Shown: positions 17,344 to 24,142 of the stretch, piece by piece | Numbering within the stretch: the first letter of the stretch is position 1 | Layout: every line of letters starts with the position of its first letter | Source: an uncultured Spirochaetales bacterium | Lineage (GTDB): Bacteria > Spirochaetota > Spirochaetia > Sphaerochaetales > Sphaerochaetaceae | NCBI GenBank assembly: GCA_949292445.1 | Contig: CASEZU010000055.1 | Location: forward strand, 1 to 31,597 | Direction of reading: 5' to 3' | Length of the DNA stretch: 31,597 nt | The notes under the pieces: model-generated | Databases searched by the model: none | The model's input: the letters and a program-made list of their open reading frames with translations, nothing else | Told to the model about the DNA's origin: nothing | Position numbers and translations under genes: made by a program

Positions 17344-18950
17344 CACTTTGCCTCCTTTCCTGTCTTGCCGACCATGAGGATGCCGAATTCCTCGCTCGGC
17401 GTGGAGGCCGGGAGGATTCCGGATACGGCACCGTCTGTGACGATGGCGATGCGGTCGCAGCACTGCCTGAGCTCCTCAAGCTCCGAGGAGATCATGACGA
17501 TTGTGACGCCGAATTCCCTGTTGTATTCCCTGAGCGCCTTCAGAACCAGTGCCTTGGCACCGATGTCGATTCCTCTTGTCGGCTCAGAGACGAAGAGCAG
17601 CTTCGGCTGGAGCGCAAAGGACTTGGCAAGACAGATCTTCTGCTGGTTGCCGCCGGAGAGCTCCTTTGCCTTCTGCTTGGATGATGTGCATTTGATCTGC
17701 AGCTGGTCGATGTATTTCTTCGTCACTTCCTCGATGGCACTCTGGTCCCTCCATTTGATAAGACCGCCAAGGTACTGCTTGAGGAATTTGTTCTGTATCT
17801 GCATCGCGGGGAAGGCCACGTTCCACTCAAGAGACTCGTCAAGCAGGAGGCCGACGCCTCTCCTGTCCTCGGATACAAACGCGACGGATGCATCGAGACA
17901 GGCTCTCGGATTGTTGAGAGGAATCTCCTTGCCGTTGAGCGTCACCTTGCCTCCGGCAGGGTAGAGCCCCATGATTCCGTTGGGAATGCCGATCTTTCCC
18001 TGGCCTGCGAGTCCTCCGATGCCGATGAACTCACCCTTGTGCACGTCGAGGTTGACGTTCTTCACCACCTCGCCGGGCATGTCAACCCAGAGATTCCTGA
18101 CAGAGAGCACGACTTCCTTGGAAAGCGGCCTCTCGTCCTCCTTTCTCTGAGCCTGCGGTGCATTGACGTCGCGGCCTACCATCAGCCTCGCCATCTCCTG
18201 GATTGATGTCTTCTTCGCATCGAGCTCGTTGATGATGCGGCCGTCGCGCATGACGATGACCTTATTGCACACATCAAGAATCTCCTGGAGACGGTGCGTG
18301 ATGAAGATCACGGAGATGCCCTGGGCGGAGAGGTTCCTTATTGCCTTGAGAAGCATCTCGGCTTCCTTCTCCGAGAGAACAGCCGTAGGCTCGTCGAGCA
18401 CGAGAAGCCTGATCGAGCTCTTGGATATCTCCCTGGATATCTCCGTGAACTGCTTATGTCCGACAGGCATCTCGGATACGAGCATGTCAGGATCGAGGCT
18501 CACTCCGAGCTTCGTTATGGCATCGATAGCTTTTTTCTGAAGTTCTTTTCTGTCTATGGTGTTCGCTCTCTTGCCGAATACAAGCGAGAGCACATTTTTA
18601 TTCTCTGGTTCTCTGTTGAGCAGTATGTTCTCTGCTGCTGTGAAGCCTGGAAGGAGGGAGAACTCCTGGTGGACCATTCCGATACCGGCCCTGAGCGCAT
18701 CCAGAGGGGATGCAAACTTAACTTCCTTGCCATCTATGAGGACCTTTCCCCCATAGCCACCCGTCTGATGAATGACGTCCATGCCGAAGAGGATGTTCAT
18801 GAGCGTGCTCTTTCCTGCACCGTTCTCACCGACGAGGCCCAGCACCTCACCCTGCTTCAGCGTGAAATTGACATCTTTCAGTACGGGGTTTCCATTGTAC
18901 TCCTTGCTCACATTCTGCATTTCCAGCAAGGGCCTTGTCATTTCACTCAT
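17343..18950 (-). CDS. ABC transporter ATPase with two nucleotide-binding domains (RbsA/MglA type)
   Basis: 535 residues, two tandem ABC domains. Domain 1: Walker A GENGAGKST (about residue 40), a weak signature (MPVGHKQFTEISRE) and Walker B LLVLDEPTAVLS. Domain 2: a Walker A-like GLAGQGKIGI lacking the Ser/Thr after Lys, an intact signature LSGGNQQKICLAKS, and VSEPTRGIDIG, where the usual Asp before Glu is Ser. Paired head to tail, one ATP site is complete and the other is defective on both faces. It energises import through the two permeases. The start follows an AAGGGG site and lies downstream of an attenuator hairpin. The family is clear; the substrate (sugar, nucleoside or other) is not. 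Confidence 0.92.
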   Translation of the reverse strand: MSEMTRPLLEMQNVSKEYNGNPVLKDVNFTLKQGEVLGLVGENGAGKSTLMNILFGMDVIHQTGGYGGKVLIDGKEVKFASPLDALRAGIGMVHQEFSLLPGFTAAENILLNREPENKNVLSLVFGKRANTIDRKELQKKAIDAITKLGVSLDPDMLVSEMPVGHKQFTEISREISKSSIRLLVLDEPTAVLSEKEAEMLLKAIRNLSAQGISVIFITHRLQEILDVCNKVIVMRDGRIINELDAKKTSIQEMARLMVGRDVNAPQAQRKEDERPLSKEVVLSVRNLWVDMPGEVVKNVNLDVHKGEFIGIGGLAGQGKIGIPNGIMGLYPAGGKVTLNGKEIPLNNPRACLDASVAFVSEDRRGVGLLLDESLEWNVAFPAMQIQNKFLKQYLGGLIKWRDQSAIEEVTKKYIDQLQIKCTSSKQKAKELSGGNQQKICLAKSFALQPKLLFVSEPTRGIDIGAKALVLKALREYNREFGVTIVMISSELEELRQCCDRIAIVTDGAVSGILPASTPSEEFGILMVGKTGKEAK

Positions 18951-18973
18951 TCTTACCCCTTATAAACACAGAA

Positions 18974-18998
18974 GAAAGGGGAGGAATCCTCCCCTTTC
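18974..18998 (-). terminator. Intercistronic attenuator hairpin between binding protein and ATPase genes
   Basis: GAAAGGGGAGGA pairs with TCCTCCCCTTTC around a single central base (practical stem about 10 bp), then TTCTGTGTTT on the minus strand. It sits 18 nt after the binding-protein stop and 24 nt before the ATPase start. Such hairpins usually raise binding-protein mRNA over the rest of the operon by partial termination or 3'-end protection. Confidence 0.75.
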
Positions 18999-19015
18999 CC
19001 CTGAGGATTGAAGTA

Positions 19016-20233
19016 TTAGTTGAACTCCTTTCCTGTCATGTAGAAGCACCACTCAGGCACTTCGACGTCTGTGTTGCCCATGTAATAGCCCGGATCGCCC
19101 ATGATGTAGGTATCCTGGTATACGAGGACGAAGTTGTCACTGGAGACACCGGAGTTGGCGTCAACGTAGTACGAACCGTTCCAGTTTGCACCAGGTGTGT
19201 AAGCCTGGAAAGCCTTCCTGATGTTGCGGATCGATGTATAGTCGAAATCCTCGCCGTTCATCTCTGCTGTGACAGCGTCATATGCGAGGCGTCCGAGGCC
19301 AGCTGTTGTTGTGTAGCCGTAGCTGTATGCCCATGTTCCGAAGCGTCCTGCACCGCCCTGCTCGACGACAGCAGCCTCAACCTTTGCGAGGATTGCCGGG
19401 AAGTCGCCAGCCTCTGCGGAGAGGTCGATTCCGAGAGCTCCAGGGTATCCCATGAGCGGTGACGGGAGGTCAGCCTCTACGAAATATCCGCCATACTGCA
19501 TGAGCTGCCTGAGAAGCGGCTCTGTGTGGGCATCGTTCGTACAGAAGAAAGCTGTGTTCTCGCCATACTGCTGGATCCACTCCGGAGTCTTCTCGAGGAT
19601 GTACTGCTGAGCACCTGCGATTCCGACGTCGGATGTCGGATCAGGAGCGGAGACATCGACGAACTGCATTCCGAGCTCGTTGCAGGTCTGGATCATGATC
19701 GCTCTTCTTCTCTGCATCTTCTCCATTGCGAGGTGGCGCGGGAAGGAGATGTGTACGAATGTGTCGCATCCGAGCTCGTGAGCCGCGTTGATCATGAGGT
19801 AGCCGCGGGCAACGAAGTCGTTGGATGTTACGAGGTCAGCAGCACCGGAGATGAGGTACGGCTCCTCGTGAGCTTCGCCGGCGAAGCAGAGGATGTCAGG
19901 TCTTACAGCCTTGATCTGGCGGAAAGCCTCTGCAGTTCCGGGAACAGCCTGGTTGACAATGACTGCCTTCATGAGGGGGTCATCAGCAAGGCCTGCGATG
20001 ACGGAGATTGTTGTCTCCTGCTCCTCCATGAAGTTGTCGGGGTATGTCATGTGCTGGATGTATCCGCCATCCGCAACAGCGCCGAGCTCTGCGATGAGAG
20101 CCTCTGCACCGCGGAGGTCGTCCTCAGACTGAGATACGGTACCCGTAACAACACCAATGTGGAACGGTGCATCCGCGAAAGCTGCGGAGGAAAGCACCAC
20201 AAGCACCATAAGAGCTGTTAAAAGTTTCTTCAT
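19016..20233 (-). CDS. DUF3798-family periplasmic substrate-binding protein of the ABC importer
   Basis: 405 residues with a signal peptide (MKKLLTALMVLVVLSSAAFA, then DAPFH). No lipobox Cys is present, so the mature protein should be periplasmic and soluble. The fold reads as a two-lobed type I binding protein: HIGVVTGTVSQSEDDLRGAEAL at the start, a MKAVIVNQAVPGTAEAF strand, HISFPRHLAMEKMQRRRAIM, and FFCTNDAHTEPLLRQ. This matches my memory of the DUF3798 family of spirochaetes and clostridia, but no search was run. It is first in the operon, with the importer genes following after an attenuator. The ligand is unknown. Confidence 0.82.
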   Translation of the reverse strand: MKKLLTALMVLVVLSSAAFADAPFHIGVVTGTVSQSEDDLRGAEALIAELGAVADGGYIQHMTYPDNFMEEQETTISVIAGLADDPLMKAVIVNQAVPGTAEAFRQIKAVRPDILCFAGEAHEEPYLISGAADLVTSNDFVARGYLMINAAHELGCDTFVHISFPRHLAMEKMQRRRAIMIQTCNELGMQFVDVSAPDPTSDVGIAGAQQYILEKTPEWIQQYGENTAFFCTNDAHTEPLLRQLMQYGGYFVEADLPSPLMGYPGALGIDLSAEAGDFPAILAKVEAAVVEQGGAGRFGTWAYSYGYTTTAGLGRLAYDAVTAEMNGEDFDYTSIRNIRKAFQAYTPGANWNGSYYVDANSGVSSDNFVLVYQDTYIMGDPGYYMGNTDVEVPEWCFYMTGKEFN

Positions 20234-20263
20234 AAGTACTCCCTTTTGATTTTTCTTTGTCAG

Positions 20264-20293
20264 ACTTTATCACTGTATTGATGAAATATGCAA
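20264..20293 (-). promoter_or_regulatory. Promoter of the ABC import operon
   Basis: TTGCAT (-35, four of six), 18-nt spacer, TAAAGT (-10, four of six) on the minus strand, giving a leader of about 25 nt ending in AAAAGGGAG before the ATG. The -35 overlaps the first of three ATGCA motifs. Confidence 0.4.
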
Positions 20294-20323
20294 GCTAATG
20301 CATTGAATTTCATACTTTATGCA
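20288..20323. promoter_or_regulatory. Three ATGCA repeats on one helical face, probable operator
   Basis: ATGCA begins at 20288, 20298 and 20319, spacings of 10 and 21 bp (one and two helix turns). The first overlaps the -35 of the import operon, the others extend upstream into the divergent region shared with the sigma-factor gene. This arrangement suits an oligomeric regulator. The binding protein is unknown. Confidence 0.35.
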
Positions 20324-20379
20324 AATTAATTATCGGCATTAATTTCCAATCTGCATATCACAGCGACAATATATGTCCT

Positions 20380-20410
20380 GGAGGCTGTGCGAAACTCCTT
20401 TCAGAGGAGG
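20380..20410 (+). promoter_or_regulatory. Shine-Dalgarno-sequestering hairpin before the sigma-factor gene
   Basis: CTCCT (20395-20399) can pair with AGGAG (20405-20409), which is the core of the ribosome-binding site of the gene at 20416. An upstream GGAGG (20380-20384), part of a repeated GGAGGCTG, can pair with CTCC instead and free the site. The stems are short (4-5 bp), so this is a tentative translational control element. Confidence 0.3.
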
Positions 20411-20415
20411 CTGGT

Positions 20416-21153
20416 ATGGATAAAGAACTTGTCGTAAGGGCAAAGAGCGGGGATATGATGGCACGTGAGGAGCTTATCTCATCATTCGACGGCATGATAA
20501 GGTCAATCGCGGCATCGTATGCAGGAAAACTCGATGGCGCAGAATCACTGGATGATCTCGTGCAGGTCGGACGCGTTGGATTTCTTGAGGCACTGGACCG
20601 CTTCGATTTCGCAATCGCCCCCGCATTCATCCCATATGTCAAGGAAGGGGTGAAAATGGCGATACGCGATCATCTGAACAGCTCAATGCGGCTTATACGC
20701 CTTCCCCGCTGCGCGATAGAGAGGGTGAAGACGCTCTCCGATGCGTTGTCGCATCTTGCGGATGAGGGTCGTGAGATCTCCGCAGAGGCCGTGAAGGAGA
20801 GGACTGGTTTTTCCGACAGGATACTCCGCAATGCGGAGCGCAGCAGGGCTCTGCAGATGCCGCTGAGCCTCGATTTCCAGTATTCCGGGCGAGGCTGTGA
20901 CCTCGCATCTGCTGTGGCTGCGGATCATTCCGTGGAGGATGAGGCTGAGAATGACATGATGGTGGAGAAGCTCTCCGACACTATGAAAGGGCTTTCCGGG
21001 CCCGACAGGTTCATCATCAATTCTCTCTACGGTTCATTCGGTGCCGAGAAGCTCTCCGCACGGGATATAGCCAGAAGGCTCTCCCTCTCGGAGAATGCGG
21101 TGAGGAGAAGGGCGGCGCGCATAGAGAGCAGCCTGTACAGAAAGATTTCCTGA
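20416..21153 (+). CDS. Alternative sigma-70 family RNA polymerase sigma factor
   Basis: 245 residues. Region 2 spans about residues 25-100 (FDGMIRSIAASYAGKL, DLVQVGRVGFLEALDRFD, FIPYVKEGVKMAIRDHLN, then RLIRLPRCAIERVK). Region 3 (LSDALSHLADEGREISAEAVKERTG) and region 4 (LSARDIARRLSLSENAVRRRAARIESSL) follow. There is no region 1.1 or long insertion, so this is a group 3-sized factor, not the housekeeping one. It directs polymerase to a promoter subset that cannot be read from here. A strong AGAGGAGG site lies 6 nt before the ATG, inside a possible hairpin. A GNAT gene follows after 15 bp in the same operon. Confidence 0.9.
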   Translation: MDKELVVRAKSGDMMAREELISSFDGMIRSIAASYAGKLDGAESLDDLVQVGRVGFLEALDRFDFAIAPAFIPYVKEGVKMAIRDHLNSSMRLIRLPRCAIERVKTLSDALSHLADEGREISAEAVKERTGFSDRILRNAERSRALQMPLSLDFQYSGRGCDLASAVAADHSVEDEAENDMMVEKLSDTMKGLSGPDRFIINSLYGSFGAEKLSARDIARRLSLSENAVRRRAARIESSLYRKIS

Positions 21154-21168
21154 TGATAGGCTTGAGGC

Positions 21169-21654
21169 ATGGTCAGGAAAGCGGCATATGAGGATCTTCC
21201 CGAGATCCTCCATATATATGATAAGGCCCGAGCGTTCATGCGCGCCTCGGGCAATGCCTCACAGTGGAGGAACGGATATCCGCGCCGCGAGGTGCTCGAG
21301 TATGACATAAGTCAGGGAAACCTCTATGTCCTTGCGGATTCTTTCGGGCCCTATGGCGTATTCATGCTCCGCGTCGGCACTGACCCGACATATCTGGAGA
21401 TAAGGGACGGCGGATGGCTTGATGACTCAGATTATGCCGTTATTCACCGTGTGGCCTCATCTGGGCGCAGAAAAGGTGTTCTCCATGAAGTTGTCGCTTT
21501 CGCTTCCTCGCTCTGCCCGCATATAAGGATCGATACCCATGCCGACAATCTTCCGATGCAGACTGCGCTTCTGAAGGAGGGATTCTCGCGCACCGGGATC
21601 ATAGTCTGCGACGATGGTACGGACAGAATCGCATTCGAGCGCGTTTTTTCTTGA
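21169..21654 (+). CDS. GNAT-family N-acetyltransferase
   Basis: 161 residues. The N-terminus (MVRKAAYEDLPEILHIYDKARAFM) is the usual beta1-alpha1 of GNAT enzymes. RASGNASQWRNGYPRREVLEYDISQGNLYVL resembles the QW..GYP..DI..G.LYV pattern of a small GNAT subgroup, and IRIDTHADNLPMQTALLKEGFSRTGII is the C-terminal IDTH..N..MQ..L.K.GF signature. The central acetyl-CoA loop (VASSGRRKGV) keeps the basic residues but is a weak match to the Q/RxxGxG/A pattern. Likely co-transcribed with the sigma gene. Acceptor substrate unknown. A GAGG close to the ATG is the only ribosome-binding signal. Confidence 0.85.
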   Translation: MVRKAAYEDLPEILHIYDKARAFMRASGNASQWRNGYPRREVLEYDISQGNLYVLADSFGPYGVFMLRVGTDPTYLEIRDGGWLDDSDYAVIHRVASSGRRKGVLHEVVAFASSLCPHIRIDTHADNLPMQTALLKEGFSRTGIIVCDDGTDRIAFERVFS

Positions 21655-21678
21655 GTTGCAGCACCGCTGGAGTATAAT
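21651..21678 (+). promoter_or_regulatory. Promoter of the PfkB sugar kinase gene
   Basis: TTGAGT (-35), 16-nt spacer, and a perfect TATAAT (-10), overlapping the stop codon of the GNAT gene. The predicted leader is about 40 nt. Confidence 0.65.
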
Positions 21679-21722
21679 CTTCTATTGGAAATGAAACATT
21701 GTTCCGTTTCCAGGGAGGGAAT

Positions 21723-22808
21723 ATGTCTGTAATCGTCTCTTTCGGTGAGATAATGGCCCGCATAACCACCGAGGGTTACTATACACTGCGGCAGTCGCTG
21801 CCAGGCCGCGTCTCGCTCTGCTTTGCCGGAGCTGAGGCCAATGTGGCGGCATCGATCTCGCTTTTGGGAGGTGAGGCGAGATACATCACGGCGCTTCCTG
21901 ATAACGATATCTCGGAAGCGTGTCTCGGAAACCTCAGGAATCTCGGTATTGATGCTTCCTATGTGCTGAAGAAGAACTCGGGGCGCCTCGGCATCTACTT
22001 TGTCCAGGCTGGTGCTGACCAGCGGCCGAGCAAAGTCATATACGACAGGGAAGGTTCCACTTTCTCCTCCACCGAAGGCTGGGAGTATGACTGGGATACA
22101 GTCTTTCAGGGAGCCTCGATACTCCATGTCACCGGAATCACGCCGGCTGTATCCAGAACAGCGGCAGAGGCGCAGCTTGTATGCATGAAGAAGGCTAAGG
22201 AGCATGGACTGAAGATCTCCTTCGACTGCAACTTCCGCTCAAAGCTCTGGAACTGGGAGCCCGGAACACCCAAGGAACAGCTTGCGGGGCGTGTCATCAG
22301 CGAGATGATGCAGTATGTGGACATTCTCTTTGCCGCCAGAATAGATGCGGAAACGCTTCTCGGCATCCATGTTGACTGTCCATCATCCTATTCCAGGGTT
22401 GATGAGCAGCCTTATGTGGCGGAGGCCATCCACAGGAAGTTCCCTTCGGTGGAGATGCTTCTAACCACTATGCGGCAGTCGATAAGTGCGACATACAACA
22501 AATGGGGTGCCGCCATGTATGACATAAGCGACGGCATGCAGTACGTCTCCCCCTGCGTCGACGGCATGTATGTTCCTTATGACATCACTTCGATAGTTGA
22601 CAGGATCGGAGCCGGAGACAGCTTCGCCGCCGGCATCCTCTATGCGCTTACAGATCCTGAGCTCGGAAACGACAAGCAGACAGTGATTGACTTCGCAACT
22701 GCGGCATCGTGTCTGTGCCACTCGATCATGGAGGATATCAACTACGTCTCTAGAGAGGATGTCATCGCGCTGATGAAGAGCGGAGGGCACGGAACAGTCA
22801 CAAGATGA
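21723..22808 (+). CDS. PfkB-family carbohydrate kinase (2-keto-3-deoxygluconate kinase-like)
   Basis: 361 residues from the ATG at 21723, which has GGGAGGG 3 nt upstream. An 8-codon extension to 21699 lacks such a site. The N-terminal substrate region is FGEIMARI and CFAGAEANVAASISLLGG; the C-terminal ATP/anion-hole motif is DRIGAGDSFAAGILYAL with the catalytic Asp in GAGD. The line ILHVTGITPAVS and FDCNFRSKLW fit 2-dehydro-3-deoxygluconokinase (KdgK), which phosphorylates KDG in uronate catabolism. Substrate assignment within PfkB by eye is only moderate, and fructokinase- or ribokinase-like use is possible. It has its own promoter and stands alone. Confidence 0.82.
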   Translation: MSVIVSFGEIMARITTEGYYTLRQSLPGRVSLCFAGAEANVAASISLLGGEARYITALPDNDISEACLGNLRNLGIDASYVLKKNSGRLGIYFVQAGADQRPSKVIYDREGSTFSSTEGWEYDWDTVFQGASILHVTGITPAVSRTAAEAQLVCMKKAKEHGLKISFDCNFRSKLWNWEPGTPKEQLAGRVISEMMQYVDILFAARIDAETLLGIHVDCPSSYSRVDEQPYVAEAIHRKFPSVEMLLTTMRQSISATYNKWGAAMYDISDGMQYVSPCVDGMYVPYDITSIVDRIGAGDSFAAGILYALTDPELGNDKQTVIDFATAASCLCHSIMEDINYVSREDVIALMKSGGHGTVTR

Positions 22809-22810
22809 AC

Positions 22811-22839
22811 TTGCCCATATCGCGATGAGCTGTTAATTT
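22811..22839 (+). promoter_or_regulatory. Promoter of the superoxide reductase gene
   Basis: TTGCCC (-35), 17-nt spacer containing the 8-bp palindrome ATCGCGAT, and TGT-TAATTT (extended -10). AAGGAG lies 9 nt before the ATG at 22862. Confidence 0.4.
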
Positions 22840-22861
22840 TGTAGTCAAGGAGAAAGATAGT

Positions 22862-23236
22862 ATGGCACTTTCATTCTACAGATGCCCCGAATGCGGGGAG
22901 ATCGTCATGATGATAAAGAAGGGCGGCTGCACGCCGTCATGCTGCGGCAAGCCGATGGCTGAGCTCACAGCCAACACAACTGATGCCGCTCAGGAGAAGC
23001 ATGTACCTGTCGCAGAAGTCAGGGATAAGGAGATCGACGTCAAGGTAGGATCTGTCGCTCATCCGATGACTGAGGAGCACCTCATCGAGTGGATAGCTGT
23101 CGAGACCAAGCAGGGCGTGAAGATCAAGTATCTCAAGGCCGGAGACAAGCCTGAGGAGATTTTCTGCAACAACGGCGATGCTGTTGCGGCATATGCTTAC
23201 TGCAACCTGCACGGACTCTGGAAGACAGAGCTCTGA
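22862..23236 (+). CDS. dfx: Desulfoferrodoxin (two-iron superoxide reductase)
   Basis: 124 residues. The N-terminal desulforedoxin-type Fe(SCys)4 site is complete: Cys8, Cys11, Cys27 and Cys28. The catalytic Fe(His)4Cys site is also present: EKHVP (with the Glu-Lys pair of the active site), VAHPM, EHLIEW, and CNLHG near the C-terminus. It reduces superoxide to peroxide without making oxygen, using rubredoxin-like electron donors, and suits an anaerobe. It is monocistronic: own promoter upstream and a hairpin terminator downstream. The presence of both iron sites separates it from the one-iron neelaredoxins. Confidence 0.97.
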   Translation: MALSFYRCPECGEIVMMIKKGGCTPSCCGKPMAELTANTTDAAQEKHVPVAEVRDKEIDVKVGSVAHPMTEEHLIEWIAVETKQGVKIKYLKAGDKPEEIFCNNGDAVAAYAYCNLHGLWKTEL

Positions 23237-23249
23237 TAGTTTTTGCATG

Positions 23250-23294
23250 ATAATACCCTGTGTCCTGTCATAGATGCAGGGTATTATTATATAT
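23250..23294 (+). terminator. Terminator hairpin after superoxide reductase
   Basis: ATAATACCCTG and CAGGGTATTAT are perfect 11-bp arms with a 16-nt loop, followed by an AT-rich TATATAT run and not a clean oligo-U. It lies 13 nt after the stop. Confidence 0.65.
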
Positions 23295-23410
23295 AAGGCA
23301 TCTGGTATTGTTTCTGAACTGTTTGCAATTGTATGATTCAAATATCATAACTTAATCATTTTCATAGATAATTTACGGATATCCTGCGGAGCGCCTGTGA
23401 AGGCGGCATC

Positions 23411-23439
23411 TTGAATGACGCTCATGCTGAGTGTAGAAT
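23411..23439 (+). promoter_or_regulatory. Promoter of the lipoprotein-rarA unit
   Basis: TTGAAT (-35, four of six), 17-nt spacer, TAGAAT (-10, five of six). The -10 ends 7 nt before the ATG at 23447 with no Shine-Dalgarno in between, so the A of the ATG is the likely transcription start. Confidence 0.55.
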
Positions 23440-23446
23440 TCTTTCC

Positions 23447-24142
23447 ATGAGAAAGCTCATCCCACTGCTCATCCTAATGCTGCTGTTTCTCTTTCCTTCC
23501 TGTGCGACAAAGAGCCGCGAGGGTTATACCGATCAGGAGAAGCAGACTGCACTCCTTGTGCTCGGCAGTGACATGATTGACTCGGTGGAAGCTGCCGGCG
23601 GGATAAAAGTCGAAGCGTTCGAGGAGGCTCTCCCTCCATCATTCACGGCCTATGACGGTTTTTCCCCGATGTATCAGTCGCTGGCAGCCTCATACTCTGA
23701 AAGCCTTTCAGAAACAGTCTCGCCGATGCTCTCCGAGGCCTACCCGGTTCTGCGGGAAGCGCTTGTGGAAGCCTCTTCCTCTGATATGGATACCGCAATA
23801 GCTTCCCCCGAGGGAATGACGGACAGGCTTCAGGATATTGCCGCAGTGGAAATCTATTCACTTTTCATTGACAGCGTGGAGAGTATCTGGGCGGATGCAG
23901 AGAATGCTTTCAGCGAGGCAGAGGGAATTTTCTTGTCGGTAAAGGATTCGTATACAAATCTTGAATCGGTTGGTGTTGGTATTTCACTTCCGAATCCGGA
24001 AGGTTTTAGCAAGGATCAGCTGGCATTTGTTGCGGAGGATTACCTCTTCACCCAGCTTGGCGAAGCTGAGCGTGAACTCAAGAGCAGGCTTCCCGACAAC
24101 CCCGATTCGCCGTACTCTGTATTCTGGGAGGAGACGATTTGA
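23447..24142 (+). CDS. Lipoprotein of unknown function
   Basis: 231 residues from the ATG at 23447, chosen because it opens a lipoprotein signal (MRKLIPLLILMLLFLFPSC). The lipobox FPSC is loose but acceptable for spirochaetes. An extension to 23411 would begin at the -35 element. The mature protein is acidic and largely helical with many Ser/Glu, for example SESLSETVSPMLSEAYPVL and SLFIDSVESIWADAENAFSEAEG, and has no motif I recognise. Its stop overlaps the TTG start of rarA by 4 bp, so a membrane-anchored protein is coupled to a replication-repair ATPase. The reason for that pairing is unknown. Confidence 0.8.
   Translation: MRKLIPLLILMLLFLFPSCATKSREGYTDQEKQTALLVLGSDMIDSVEAAGGIKVEAFEEALPPSFTAYDGFSPMYQSLAASYSESLSETVSPMLSEAYPVLREALVEASSSDMDTAIASPEGMTDRLQDIAAVEIYSLFIDSVESIWADAENAFSEAEGIFLSVKDSYTNLESVGVGISLPNPEGFSKDQLAFVAEDYLFTQLGEAERELKSRLPDNPDSPYSVFWEETI

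Noticed and set aside
17158..17964. Plus-strand frame of 268 codons opposite the ABC genes
   Set aside because: Lies wholly antisense to a well-supported permease and ATPase, no ribosome-binding site, no recognisable protein.
19526..20221. Plus-strand frame of 231 codons, Val/Ser/Cys-rich
   Set aside because: Antisense shadow of the binding-protein gene.
21444..22205. Minus-strand frame of 253 codons
   Set aside because: Antisense to the GNAT and PfkB genes and crosses a strong promoter; composition is unlike a protein.
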